Counted from the first letter of the stretch, positions 45,320-56,648 are shown. The stretch: DNA of 64,000 nucleotides from Humulus lupulus (GCF_963169125.1 NC_084797.1:98605868-98669867), one strand, 5' to 3'. The notes: generated from the sequence alone by a model not told the origin. Translations and numbers: made by a program.

Positions 45320-45912
45320 TTTAGGTGGACAGTGTTCCAGCTGTTACCGATGTCTTGTCCATCTTGGGCTTGTAGCTTGTACGCTCCATGTCCGACTACC
45401 TTAGTTACTAGGTAGGGACCTTCCTAGGCCGGGGCGAGCTTACCTCTTCTTGCTTCCTTAGTATTTTTGAATACTCTCCATAATATCCAATCTCCCACTC
45501 TGAATGATTGAGTGCGGATGTTTTTGTTGTAATGTCTAGCTATACTTTGCTGGTAGGCTGAAACTCTTAAGAGTGCTTTTTCTCTTTTCTCGTCGATGGT
45601 GTCTAGTTCATGGCACATGTTCTCCGAATTTTCTGTGTTGGTTGTTAATTCGTATCTAGTTGTTGGAACTTCACTTTCAGTTGGGATGACTGCTTCTATT
45701 TCGTAGGCTAGTGAAAATGGTGTCTCTCTTGTTGTTGTTCGATAGGACCATAGGACTCCCGACAGCTTATCTGCCCATTTACCCTTTTCTTTCTCAAGGT
45801 GCTTCTTGATAGTTTTTATGATAGTGTTGTTGGATGACTCTGCTTGTCTGTTTTCTTGGGGGTACCTTGGTGGTGAGAAGCTAAGCTTCATATTCAAAAG
45901 TTTGTGGAAGTC
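45320..45912 (-). pseudogene. Tat-3 integrase C-terminal part
   Basis: The minus-strand frame reads LNMKLSFSPPRYPQENRQAE, with the catalytic Glu region (PQENRQAES), then LSGVLWSYRTTTRETPFSLA and the C-terminal domain (FRVGDWILWRVF, EARRGKLAP). A stop (TAG) replaces the expected Trp before EGPYLV, and the match continues to about 45320 (AYKLQAQDG, NSWNTVHLK). The upstream part is cut by Tek-2 at 45913. This clade is the same as Tat-1 and Tat-2 but clearly diverged. Confidence 0.9.
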
Positions 45913-46711
45913 TGTAACGCCCTGGGTAACCAAGACTGTTACACTGTGTGTTTATAAAGGTGCAAGACTCGTTAATCAAGTTGTTTAGTTAAAAATGTGA
46001 CACTAGAACCATAATTGAGTTAGGGTTAAAAGACTTTGGTCATAAATAGATAAATTTCATTTAAATAAACGGTTAATACATGGGATCCCAAGAACAGGGT
46101 TTAAAGAAAAATTTACAAAAATTCAAAAGTTATGTACAATCACAAGCCACTCTAATGGTAAAATAGGCATTTTAGGTTCTCCTGTCCCTGTACCATCCCT
46201 CGGTCGTGGCGGCCGAGTAGCTGTCTATGTACATTCCGCCCCTAGAGCTCTCCAACTCAGGGTTGATCCACCTTACTCTTGCTTTTCCCTGCACCACGTA
46301 GCACCCATGAGCCAAGGCCCAGTAAGAAAACCATAATACAAAGCATAAACAATAACGATAATCAAATAATCCACAAGACATTAACCAGATATTCAGCTAG
46401 CCATGGCATTCACATAATCAGTGATAAACATCAACAAATTAACAATCCATTATCTAGGTATTCAACATGCCATACTCATCAGGTTAACAACAATAAACAT
46501 TTCTTTCAATACTCAGGGTCGACGCCCTTAGGCCGCACCCTCTGTTTAACCCATTGTCTCCAGCTCCCTTAGGCCGAGCCCAGGGATTATTTAACTAACC
46601 TTAGCTACCAATGGCCGAGCCGCGTCCTGTGCGCAAATATCAATTCTGGCACTCTTAGGCCATTTATTTCATGCTCACATGGCATATTGTAATCATATAG
46701 CATTTATATTC
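45913..46711 (-). repeat. Tek-2 3' LTR, left piece
   Basis: + strand TGTAACGCCCTGGGTAACC, related to Tek-1 (32805) and the solo LTR (40371), including the shared block around CCCTCGGTCGTGGCGGCCGAGTAG (46197-46220). It stops at the TATTC duplication where Tat-2 starts. Confidence 0.88.
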
Positions 46712-47464
46712 TGTTGACGCAGTTCTTCGCCAACAGGTAATTAAGAAAATAAGAGGAAGGGATTAGTGCTTATGTTGAACCGAAATAGATGAATGATCTT
46801 TTTAGAAATGGGCTGGTGACACAATTACGTTTATAGGTGGTTCAAAGGTTAAAATCCTTCTACTCCACCAGTCAATATTATTGCTATATGCTTGGTATTC
46901 TTTTACAGGGTATTTCGTACACAATAGAATCCAACCCTTTTGCAACTCCCAGGGTCTCCATATTTATAGGAGAGGGCACCTGGGAGTTGGTAAGAAGGTC
47001 ATCTCCTGACCTTCTTACCTATCATGTCAACTCTATGACATTCATGATTAATTCCTAAACCCTGACACATGAAGTGTGGTCTAATCAATAGGTAAGGGGA
47101 TAATGGGCCGCACGGCCCAACCCAGTCGTGGGTGTCTGAATACGCACATTCATGCTGCGTGTCCGAGAAGTCAGGGATATATCAGACACGTGATGTCTAA
47201 TATATGCATGTTTACCTTGCATGGTTGACTTTATGAAAGGTCACAGCCTCCAACTCTAGCTCGTACCACGAGCTGGATGCTTCCCTCGACCTGTGGCCTT
47301 CAAAGTCCAAACTCAGTCTAATCTTGGCGAACCCTTAGGTTACCTCGAGCTAAGGAGGTAGGATCTTTCGAGTGGCAGCTCCGGTCTTGGGGATGTCCAC
47401 GTGGTAGACATGATTAGGCTGTATCTCAGCTTGCTAACGGCCCGTGGGAAAACCAGGGCGTACA
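46712..47464 (-). repeat. Tat-2 3' LTR (left, 753 bp)
   Basis: + strand TGTTGACGCAGTTC to CAGGGCGTACA. It keeps the TATA box (CTATAAATA on the minus strand, near 46970) and a perfect hairpin, both missing from the 5' copy. Confidence 0.93.
46989..47019. repeat. 13-bp perfect inverted repeat in the Tat-2 LTR
   Basis: GGTAAGAAGGTCA (46989-47001), loop TCTCC, TGACCTTCTTACC (47007-47019). It lies about 20 bp from the LTR TATA box, on its upstream side in the minus orientation. Confidence 0.9.
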
Positions 47465-47476
47465 TTTTCCCCCCAA
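47465..47476 (-). other. Tat-2 polypurine tract
   Basis: Minus strand GGCTTGGGGGGAAAA directly before the 3' LTR start. Confidence 0.85.
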
Positions 47477-47727
47477 GCCCTTGATTGTGGTACACGACGT
47501 CGCATAGGGCCACAGTAGGGGCTTTCAGGCTTCCCCATGAACTCTTCATATTCCACATTTTACGCAGGCGCCGAATACGTGGAACATCATGGTTGGTGAC
47601 GGTATGTCTTCCGAGAACCGCATTTAATGGCCTAGCCTATACTCAACCATCGTTTCATCTTTCGAGTGGAGAGCCTTGGATCCCACATCAGGGCAATCCA
47701 ACGACCCTCCTTACGTGGCCCTTCACG

Positions 47728-47737
47728 TATATAAAAG
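47728..47737 (+). promoter_or_regulatory. TATA box of the Tat-2 antisense gene
   Basis: CACGTATATAAAAGGGG on the + strand, 264 bp inside the 3' LTR border and upstream of the spliced antisense gene. It is a strong TATA match, and a CACG(T) core precedes it. Tat-1 and Tat-3 have TATA boxes in the same relative place. Confidence 0.7.
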
Positions 47738-47963
47738 GGGTGGCCACCTTACGCATGGGCCACCCGTTCATTTGAAATTTTTCAGAAATTTTCTTCTCCT
47801 TATCTCTTCATTTTCAAAAGAAAAAACCCTCTACTTTCCGGCTGCCATTCCCAGCACTCAAGAAGTTCAGGTGTAAGGGCCCTTTCGAAGCTTTGGAATC
47901 AACTACTCCGACGAAGCCCCAACCCAGGCGATCCCTTCATCCTCTTCTCAACCAGAACATTTT

Positions 47964-48484
47964 GTAAGTCTCCTGACTGTGCATGCTTTGAAATTATTTT
48001 TCACTGTAGCTTAAGTAAATATTTACTGTAGCCACATGCAAGGTTTTGTTGGTTTTTTGTGGGCATGAAGGGTAAAAGCCTTTTAGGTTAGGGTATCGTT
48101 TGCAGTAGAAAACCACTTAGGAGCATTGTTTATAGGGTGCGTTTTCTGGGGAAATTTTCTGGGTAAGATTTTAGGTATGCTGGTTTAAAGTATCCAGTAT
48201 TTTGGGTGCAAAACCGGGTAGCTTAGGGGACACGATTCACAGGCGGTTTTTCCTTTCTCGCCTACTGAAACTTTCCTTCCAAGGAAAATTCTATCCTGAC
48301 CCTCCTGACACACGAATTCTGAGTAATCGGGGATTTGTTGGGTGCACAGGCGCGTGTTCATAGAACCGCGTGGTCTCACTCTCCACGGGTTGGGCTTACC
48401 TCAGCTCGTGTCAAGGAAACACATTCAGATTTTTCTCCATTTTTAGGTCGCCTTCTTATAAAATTTCTTCTTTTTGTTCACTAG
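47964..48484 (+). other. 5' UTR intron of the Tat-2 antisense gene
   Basis: Donor ATTTT/GTAAGT and acceptor TTGTTCACTAG bracket 521 bp. The acceptor lies 8 bases before the start codon at 48493. The branch side is pyrimidine-rich (TTTCTTCTTTTTG). Conserved in position with 8793-9251 of Tat-1. Confidence 0.7.
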
Positions 48485-48492
48485 GCGACCAG

Positions 48493-50380
48493 ATGGGACC
48501 CAAGAAGAACGCTCCCAAGAAGTCCGTAGGTAGCTCGTCCTCCCAACAAAACAAGGGAAAAGAGGTGATGGCTGAATCCCCGATTCCCAACTTCGGGCCA
48601 GCAGTGGAACCGGAGCTCGAGGTGGCCCCAGACGCATTCTTTGAGGCGGAGAGGATCGTCTCGAAGATTACTGATCAGGCGAGGGTAAACAAAATATTCC
48701 TCTCCCATAACATCGAGCTGGGGAGAGGAATCGTGATTTCCTGACCTCCCTTAGAAGGCGAGCGGAGCTGCGCGACGCTTGATGAGGTGTTCTCGGCCTG
48801 GAGCGATGAACATTTCAAGGCGGGGGCCTTCCTCCCGTTGGACCAGTACTTTGCCGATTTCCTCAACTACGTGAGGTTGGCCCCCTTCCAGATCCCCCCC
48901 AACTCTTACCGTTTGTTGGCGGGGTTAAGATACTTGTTCTTGAAACAGGAGTGGGAGGTCCCCACTCTTGCAGACATTCTGTATTTCTTTTGCCTCAAGG
49001 CCAACCCGGAGCAGCGGGGGCGAGGTGACGGGTTCTATTACTTAACCCGGTTCTCCAACACAGCTGCGGTCATTGAGCTGCCCAGCCACCCCAACGACTT
49101 CAAAGATCAATTCTTTATGTCGACGGGGTTCCGAAACTGCGAGCTGCACTACTTCAACCGTCCTCGTAAGTGCCTTTCAACCTTAGCTCGTAAGTTAAGT
49201 ATCGGTTAGCTCCCCCTATATCCATTTCTGACTTAGAATAATTCTGCAGCTATCTTCGTGAGGACAGAGAAGTCTGTGATCCTCGGGAGCCAGTACGAGA
49301 CACTGGCGGGCTTGCCCCCCAGTGGAAAGAACTATCGTCAGCTCGTCACGGACGAGACGATGCTGGCCTGTAAGCTGATCTCCCCAGGCCAGACTCTGAA
49401 CCTGAGGAGGCCCCGGGTGCTTCCCCCAGCTCGTGATATGAGGCCTATCATCATGGAGGAGGTCGCGGGGGATGAGGATGAGGAGGACGAGGAGGAAGAG
49501 GTGCCCCTCGTGAGGACGAGGAAGCGGGCGTTGGAGGTCGCCCAAAGAACGGACGAGGAGAGGATCCGGCCCGGAGCAGCTGCAGGTCCCTCCGGTCAAG
49601 GTAACCCATATATGTTTAGGAACATAGATAGGGCCACTGTAGACCCCTGGCTAGCTAGGTTCAATTCCAGACAGATCGTCCAACGCCATCGAAGTGACCC
49701 AGACTTAGATGAAACCTTGCTCCACTACATCGACCAGCTCGTGTTGGATTACGAAAGTAGCCGCCCTAGGGGTACCGTAGTTGTAGACAACGCCCTAGCT
49801 TTTAGGTCAGTCCTATTCGAGGAGTATGGGACTAACCTTCGGTCATGGTCATCTCTCCGGGAGGGTGACGTAGCTCCGGATCTTAGGCAATAAGTAGAAG
49901 AGTCTAGTCCTGAGACAGCCTCAGATCCAGAACCTGCGCTAGCTCGAGAAATAATTGCCTTAGATTCCCCCGTGGAAGCTCCGGGGCCGATGGTCGTAAC
50001 CATAGATTCTTCTTCTAGCTCGGGGGGTAGGATTCCCTTTAGTATATATATATATACTCGAATTTCACTTTTTTCCCCTTTGTTTTTGTTTTTGCATGAC
50101 TGTTAAATTGTGTATTAACCATATATTTGTTTTGCCAGAGTAGATGTCTCAGCCCGGGGGAAAAAAATCTGCGGGCTGTGTTCACCAGGGGGAACTCCTC
50201 AGCTGGGGCCTCTGCGCCCAAAATGAAGAAGCTCCGGATGGCGAAGAAAGCTGCCGGGACCCCAACCAAGTCTCCTGCAAAGGAGAAAGAGCAGCCCCCA
50301 ACCGCCCAGGCCGAGGAAACTGCACCTCCTGCTGCAGGGGGGAGCATGCCCCTCCATTAAGCCGAGCTAATTTGTAAGTT
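48493..50380 (+). pseudogene. Tat-2 antisense extra gene (aORF), spliced, C-terminus lost
   Basis: Exon 1 (48493-49165) starts MGPKKNAPKKSVG and carries the globular domain: FSAWSDEHFKAGAFLPLDQ, then LAPFQIPPNSYRLLAGLRYL, as in Tat-1. One in-frame TGA (48742-48744) sits where CGA is likely. Intron 49166-49249 (84 bp) has GTAAGT and CTGCAG ends and joins in phase to exon 2 (IFVRTEKSVILGSQYETLAG, LVTDETMLACK). An acidic run (EDEEDEEEEVPLV) and a linker follow, with a TAA at 49891-49893. A third intron is likely at 50027-50138. Exon 3 is frameshifted (KKAAGTPTKSPAKEKEQPP) and the coiled-coil exon is missing, because a deletion joins it to the end of pol near 50352. Confidence 0.8.
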
Positions 50381-51735
50381 CCTTCTTTAATGACCTTGAT
50401 GATTTGATATGGCCCTTCCCAGTTCGGTCTCAATACTCCAACTTTGGGATCCTTTCCGGCTAAGAAAACCCTCCTGAGGACCAGGTCGCCAACGCTAAAG
50501 GCGTGTTTTTTGACCTTAGAGTTGAAATAACGAGTGATTTTTTGCTGGTAATGTGCGAGCTGGAGTTGCGAATCTTCTCGTCATTCATCAACCAAGTCAA
50601 GGGAAGTGCAAAGTAGCTCGTGGTTACGGTCCTGGTCATATGCCTGGACCCTATGCGAAAGTACCTTAATCTCCACAGGGAGGACTGCCTCACTCCCAAA
50701 GGTCAGGGAGAAAGGACTATGACCCGTAGGAGTCCGATGGGAGGTCCGGTATGCCCATAGAACCTGGGGGAGCTGTTCTGGCCAGACCCCCTTCGCTTCG
50801 TCTAGTCTCTTCTTGAGGCTTGCCTTTAACGTCTTGCTAACAGCCTCGACCTGGCCATTTTCCTGAGGATAGGCCATAGAGGAGAAACTCTTCACAATTT
50901 CGTACCTTTCGCAAAATTCGGTGAAGAGGACGCTGTCGAACTGAGTCCCATTGTCAGAAACGATTTTCTTGGGCAGCCCAAGGACTTTTTTGGAAGTTAT
51001 CGTTGCCAAAGGCTCTGCCTCAGCCCACTTCGTAAAGTAGTCGATGGCCACCACGGCGTAACGGACCCCGCCTTTTCCAGTAGGGAGGGCGCCAACCAAG
51101 TCGATCCCCCAAATTGCAAACGGCCATGGGGACAAGATCATCTTCAGCTCGACCGGGGGAGCTCAAGCAACGGTGGCGAATCGCTGGCACTTGTCGCATT
51201 TCTTGACATACGAGATCGAATCCTTGGACAGAGTGGGCCAGTAATATCCTTGCCTCAGGACCTTTAGGGCCAAGCTTTGCCCCCCAGTGTGATCTCCGCA
51301 AAAACCCTCATGCACTTCCTGCAGGATGGCCTTTGCTTCGCCTGGAAGAACACATCGTAGGAGAGGTAGGGAGTGCCCACGTTGGTATAGCACCCCGTCC
51401 ACCATCGTATACCTTGGGGCCTGGTACAGTACTTGCCGCGCATTATTATGCCCTTCAGGTAGCTTCCCCTCGGTGAGATATTCAAGGATGGGGGTCATCC
51501 AGGTCGGCCTAGCGTCGATCATCTCGACCTTCGCCCAGGCTTCTTCTATACTTGGTTTTTCCAAGAACTCTACCGGAACTAACCCCAGAGCCTCCGTCTC
51601 CCCAGAGGTGGTGAGCTTGGCAAGAGCGTCTACATTAGCGTCTGTTCTCGAGGTATCTGCTCCATTGAGCCTCGCCCAAATGCGGACAGTTCAACTTTTA
51701 CCTTTGCTAGGTAGGCAGCCATCTTGGGTCCTCGT
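50352..51735 (-). pseudogene. Tat-2 integrase and end of the second RNase H
   Basis: After a stop and a one-base frameshift near 51650, the frame holds the linker, the H-H-C-C finger (HEGFCGDHTGGQSLALKVL, KKCDKCQRF) and the core: Asp 1 (WGIDLVGALP), Asp 2 (VSDNGTQFDS) and Glu (PQENGQVEAVSK). Between Asp 1 and Asp 2, 11 codons present in Tat-1 (between KKVL and GLPRK) are missing in frame. A TGA lies where Tat-type elements have CGA (near 51153), and another follows LVDE at 50581. The C-terminal domain (WEGPYQIIKVIKEGTYKLARL) runs into antisense-gene sequence near 50352. Confidence 0.9.
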
Positions 51736-54182
51736 GCCTAATATTCACCCAGAACCTGGTTTACCATGAGCTGGGAGTCACTGAAGCACTGGACGGAGCT
51801 CGCCTTCAACTCCTGGGCTATTCTTAGCCCGGCCAGCAAAGCTTCGTACTCGGCCTCGTTGTTGGAGGCCTTGAATCCGAATCTCAGCGCTGAGTGGAAT
51901 CTATGTCCCTCAAGGGATATTAAAATGATTCCAGCCCCGGAACCGTTCTCATTGGATGAACCATCCACGAAGATCCTCCACGACGCCTGGGCTGAGGTGA
52001 CCTGGGGCGAGTCTTCTGCAGGATCCTCTCGGAATCCTGTGCACTCTGCTACAAAATTGGCCAGGGCCTGACTTTTTATAGCAGTTCGGGGGGTGTACAA
52101 AATCTCGAACTGACTGAGTTCGATAGCCCACTTTAACAGGCGTCTCGATGCTTCAGGTTTTTGCAAAACCTGCCTTAAAGGCTGATCGGTTATGACGTGT
52201 ATTGAGTGGGACTGGAAGTACGGCCTGAGCTTTCGAGAGGCCATGATAAGGAAGAACGCCAATTTCTCAATCAACGGGTATGGGGATTCAGCTCCGAGAA
52301 GTCTCTTGCTGATGTAATAGACAGGTCTCTGAACCCGGTCTTCTTCTCGGACCAATACGGCACTAGCTGCCTCCTCTGTGACAGCTAGGTAGAGAAAAAG
52401 AGGCTCTCTTGCTTTTGGTTTGGATAATACAGGTGGCTCGGCCAAATGTGCCTTCAGGTCAAGGAAAGCGCTTTCGCACTCTTCTGTCCATTCGAACTTC
52501 TTATTTCCTCGGAGCAGGTTGTAGAATGGCAAGCAGTTATCGGTGGATTTTGAAATAAACTGATTGAGGGCTGCCACCCTTCCTGTCAGGCCTTGGACAT
52601 CTTTGCGCGACCTGGGTGAGGGAAGCTCGAGTAATGATCTAATTTTGTCGGGGTTTGCCTCGATTCCTCGGGTATTGATGATGAAACCCAGGAATTTTCC
52701 CAATGCGACTCCAAAAGTGCACTTCTGTGGATTAAGCCTCATGCCATACTCCCGTAGTATCTTGAAGCATTCTTCCAGGTCAGAAACATGGTTATCGGCA
52801 GTCTTTGACTTGACTAGCATGTCATCAACGTACACTTCCATGTTCTTCCCGATCTGGTTTGCGAACATTCTATTTACTAACCTTTGGTACGTAGCACCGG
52901 AGTTCTTCAGCCCGAATGGCATGACCTTGTAACAATAAATGTTAGTCGGGGTCATGAAGCTGGTGTGCTCCTGGTCCGCCGGATTCATGGCGATCTGATT
53001 GTAGCCTGAGTACGCGTCTAGAAAGGAAATGAGCTCGTGCCCCGCTGTGGCATCCACCAGTTGGTCAATCCTTGACAATGGAAAACAATCCTTGGGGCAG
53101 GCTTTATTCAGGTCGGAGAAGTCGATGCAGGTCCGCCACTTCCCGTTGGGCTGCGGGACCAGCACGGGGTTGGCGACCCAAATCGGAAACTTGGCTTCAC
53201 AGATAAAGCCGCATTTCTTGAGCCGGGCTACTTCTTCCTCTAAGGCTTCAGCCCGGGTTGTTTCGAGGCGCCTCTGCTTCTGGGACTTCGCAGGAATGCT
53301 TTTATCCAGATGAAGGGTGTGCATGATGACACTTGGGCTGATTCCCACCATGTCCTTGTGCGACCACGCAAACACATCCAGGTTGTCCTGCAGAAATTTA
53401 GTCAGCTCCGCCTTCCTCTTGCTACAGAGGTTTTTCCTGAGCTTGACCATCAATGAAGGGTTCTGCGGGTCGATGTTTACTTCCTCGAGCTCCTCAATTG
53501 CCTGAAGCTCGGACCTGTCCTCGCCTATTCGGGGGTCAATATCCTCACTTAAGACAATATTTTCCCCCTCGGCGCTCTGAGGTTTTTCAATCTCAGGATC
53601 AGCTAAAGGTTCCTGAGATTCCTCTCCTCCACGCTGGATGGCCATTGCTAGCTGCCTGGGTTTTGATTTTCCCTTCATGGAAATGCTGTAGCATTCCCTG
53701 GTAGCGAGTTGATCGCCACGGACAGTGCATATTCCCGTGGAAGTAGGGAATTTCATCGCGAGGTGGCGAATGGAAGTGACGGCCTCAAAGGCTATGAGCG
53801 TGGGTTGTCCCAAAATTGCGTTGTACGCAGCGGAGCAGTCGATGACCACGAACTCGAGGAGTTTGGAGACTGTCCGAGGTCCTTCTCCTAGGGTGATCAC
53901 CAGCTCGATAGTCCCTATAGCTGCTGATCCTTCTCCCAAAAAACCATACAGCATAATGGAGGTCGCCTTCAGCTCAGTGACAGTCAGACCCATCTTCTCC
54001 AATGTGGACCGGAATAGAAGGTTTACCGAGCTCCCATTGTCGATCAGCACCCTCCTAAACCTCCGATTAGCGAGCTGAATTGCTACGACCAGAGGGTCGT
54101 TATGAGGGAACTGGACATGGCCCGCATCTTCTTCTGTAAAAATGATCGGTTGCCTCTCCAATCGCTGCTGCTTTGGCAGACG
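51736..54182 (-). pseudogene. Tat-2 protease, RT, RNase H and second RNase H
   Basis: 807 open codons (54161-51738). The protease core reads RRVLIDNGSSVNLLFR: the catalytic triplet is D-N-G instead of D-T-G. RT: FSDLNKACPKDCFPLSRIDQ and active site VYVDDMLVKSK (intact). Then the connection/RNase H (TDQPLRQVLQKPEASRR) and the archaeal-type RNase H (IFVDGSSNENGSGAGIIL, ASNNEAEYEALLAGLR), with catalytic Asp, Glu and Asp visible. The frame stops at GEY (TAG). A stop also separates it from Gag (TAG near 54180). It is in the same frame as Gag, so a single Gag-Pol frame was ancestral. Confidence 0.93.
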
Positions 54183-56594
54183 CTATTCCGAGACGAACTC
54201 TACTCCATTATGCGCCTTGAGTTCATTTACATACCTCTTCTGGGCACCCCTGTTCGCGCCAGCTAAATGCGGACCTCCAGATATTGTGGATATCTTTCCT
54301 CCTATCATGGGAGGAGGGACGTCCTGATCTACCCGAGACCTGGGCTGACTGACCGGGACTTTCGGAGCAGGTCGACTTGCTGGAACCCTGTTCAGCGCGT
54401 ACTTGGCCAAGGGGCTGGCTCTGATGAGAGTTTCGATCTCATCTTTCAAATGCCTTCAATCATCGGTATTGTGGCCAACATCGTTGTGAAAACGACAAAA
54501 CTTGGAGGTGTCTCTCTTCCCCTTTTGGTGTTTTAATGGCTCCGGCCTCTTCCAGGGGAGGCGAGTAGAGTTCGCCAGGAAGATATACTCCCTAGAGTGG
54601 GTGAGCTCTGTATAAGTCGCGTAGACCGGCTTGAACTTTTCTACGGATTTATTCTTCTTTGGGCCGTGCTGGCTGCCCTCGCCGTTCCCCTTTCTTTTGC
54701 CTCCACCGAGCTGGTTGTTCTGTGTGACATTTTGGGTCGCTGTCACGACCTCCGTCCCCACTCCAGCGGGCAGCTTAGGGGTCTGGCTGGTCCCTGCAGC
54801 TGAGGCTTCGGCCTCCTCCAAGTTGATCCATTCCTGAGCCCTATTTAGGAACTCGTTCACCGAGCTAACTCCCTTCATTTGTATATCTTTCCAGAGTCCC
54901 CCTCCGACGAGGATCCCAATTCTCAAGGCCATGAGCTTGGAGCTCTCATTCGTGTCTCTAGCCCGAGCAGCGACGCTCGCGAACCTGCCCAGGTAGGCCT
55001 TCAGAGGTTCGTCGGGCTGCTGCCTCACGTTAGCCAGAGAATCAGCCTTGACACGGGCAGCCTGGGAGGCTCGGAATGCCCTTTTGAAGTCAGCAGAGAA
55101 AGTCTTCCAGAAGCTGATTGATTGTCTTTTGCTTTGTTTGAACCACTGCCTGGCTGGTCCAGTCAGTGTGGAGGGAAATATCAGACACCTCAGCTCGGGG
55201 CCAATGTTGTGGGCCATCATCAGGGTGTTGAACATCCCCAGATGATCCGACGGATCTCCGTCTCCATTGAATTTGGACAGGTGCGGCATACGGAAACCGG
55301 GTGGGTAAGCCGTTGCTGCTATGCTGGGGGCGAAGAGCTCCATCTCGTCCCCCGAATCATATTCGTCTTTCTCTTTCTCCGATAGGAGGTTCCTCATCAG
55401 CTCCTCCATCTGAGCCAGGCGCTCGAGGGTTTTGTCCTGATTTCCTTGGTTATTCTGGGGTTGCTCAACAGCTCTGGATCCATTGTACATATTTGGTGGG
55501 TAATTGCCCCTCCTATCTTGAGATAGGTTATTTGGGGCATTCCCGCCGTTATGTACTTCGGACAGGTCTCCCCCTGAGCGAGCATGGCTGCCACCTCCTA
55601 CTGGCTCTCCTCTATGAGAGTTAAGGCGATCTCACAGGTCGCCCCCCTGGGTGGTTTGAGGACTTTGTGCCTAGCTTAAACGCTGACGCAGGTCTCCGCC
55701 AGAAAGTTCGCTCCGGCGACTGCCGGTGCAGTAGCTCCCGTTAGAAATGCTCGGAGTCCGCCTTTGGGGGTGAGGATCCGGGCTTTCTCTCGACACCCTG
55801 CTATGTCGGGAAGGTCCCGCGGATGGCGGGTTTCTCCCAATGCTTCCATAAGCTGGAATATCTCGGATGGGCCGAGGTGGAGACGGATATCTTATTGGTG
55901 AGGGAGGATGCCTGACTGGAGATGCGATCCTTGTACCATCAGGGCAGATCAAGTTAGGTGGGGGCCTCACGGCCCTGCCAACCTACGGGTCCCGCGCCTG
56001 GCGATCTGGACGAGGTGCAGGACGGATGGTGGGGACGGGCTGATGCTGTGAGCCCTCCCCGGATCTCCTTCTGGAATTTCCTCGAGCTCTCCTGGGCGCG
56101 CTCGAGGCTGGTTGGGAGCTGGGAGTGGAAGTTCAGACGGAACGGCTGTACTGTTGTTGGGCTATAGGAATTTCTCTGAAGTTTGCCTCTCGACGGTGCG
56201 ATGAGGGAATAGAGTTGGCTGTCGGAGGTCTGTCCGAGCGGCTAGGCCTGGACCGATTACCCCAGCAGGACTTATCAGTCTCGCCTTGCCTCTTTCCGAC
56301 GTTAGCGTCGGTTGTAAGAGGGAGTAGTTGGGCCAACACATCCTTGATCTGCTGATTAGCCTTTTCTAGTTGGCTCCTCAGCTGAGCATTCTCTATCTCC
56401 ACCACAGTCTACTAATCTGGGTTTGGATTAGGTGGCCGGGGCGCCGAACTTCCAGTGTCTTCTTGGCCCGTCGGCTGTTTGCCTGGCCGCTGTTGGACCT
56501 CAGGAATTTGTTCACCGAGGATGGCGATATGATGAGCCGCCTGCCCATCATGCTGTTCCGTCTCGTTACCGTGTCTGGATCGAGTGGTCACCAT
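54183..56594 (-). pseudogene. Tat-2 gag
   Basis: The start is taken at MVTTRSRHGNE (56594), about 54 bp after the 5' LTR. A double stop follows NPNPD (56409-56414), then a coiled-coil-like piece (ENAQLRSQLEKANQQIKDVL) and a proline/arginine-rich part with more stops. The capsid-type domain is open from 55490 (PHLSKFNGDGDPSDHLGMF, TLTGPARQWFKQ, NVRQQPDEPLKAYLGRF). The zinc-knuckle region FCRFHNDVGHNTDD is followed by TGA exactly where the Cys codon stands in Tat-1 (TNEC). It continues in the same frame to 54183. Confidence 0.9.
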
Positions 56595-56625
56595 AGTGGA
56601 TGTTTGCGACAGCACCAATCTAACT

Positions 56626-56648
56626 TGCTCTCAATGAAAGCACCAAAC
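56626..56648 (-). other. Tat-2 primer binding site region
   Basis: The minus strand after the 5' LTR reads GTTTGGTGCTTTCATTGAG. Its position is that of the primer site; I cannot name the tRNA with confidence. Confidence 0.55.

Larger units (their letters stand above)
42857..45912 (-). mobile_element. Tat-3: 3' part of a Tat-clade element
   Basis: The order on the minus strand is integrase end, spacer, antisense gene exon (on the opposite strand), antisense promoter, minisatellite, purine tract, 3' LTR. The same order holds in Tat-1 and Tat-2, which supports the interpretation. The 5' part should continue beyond the right end of Tek-2, outside the window. Confidence 0.8.

Noticed and set aside
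47340..47876. Frames over the Tat-2 LTR edge and antisense leader
   Set aside because: They cross the LTR border, purine tract and TATA box, which explain the region better.
50041..50057. (AT)n run as a TATA box
   Set aside because: A short simple repeat inside a predicted intron of the antisense gene, with no transcript start context.
51326..54327. Plus-strand frames opposite Tat-2 pol
   Set aside because: The minus-strand frames show protease, RT, RNase H and integrase motifs; the plus-strand frames show none.
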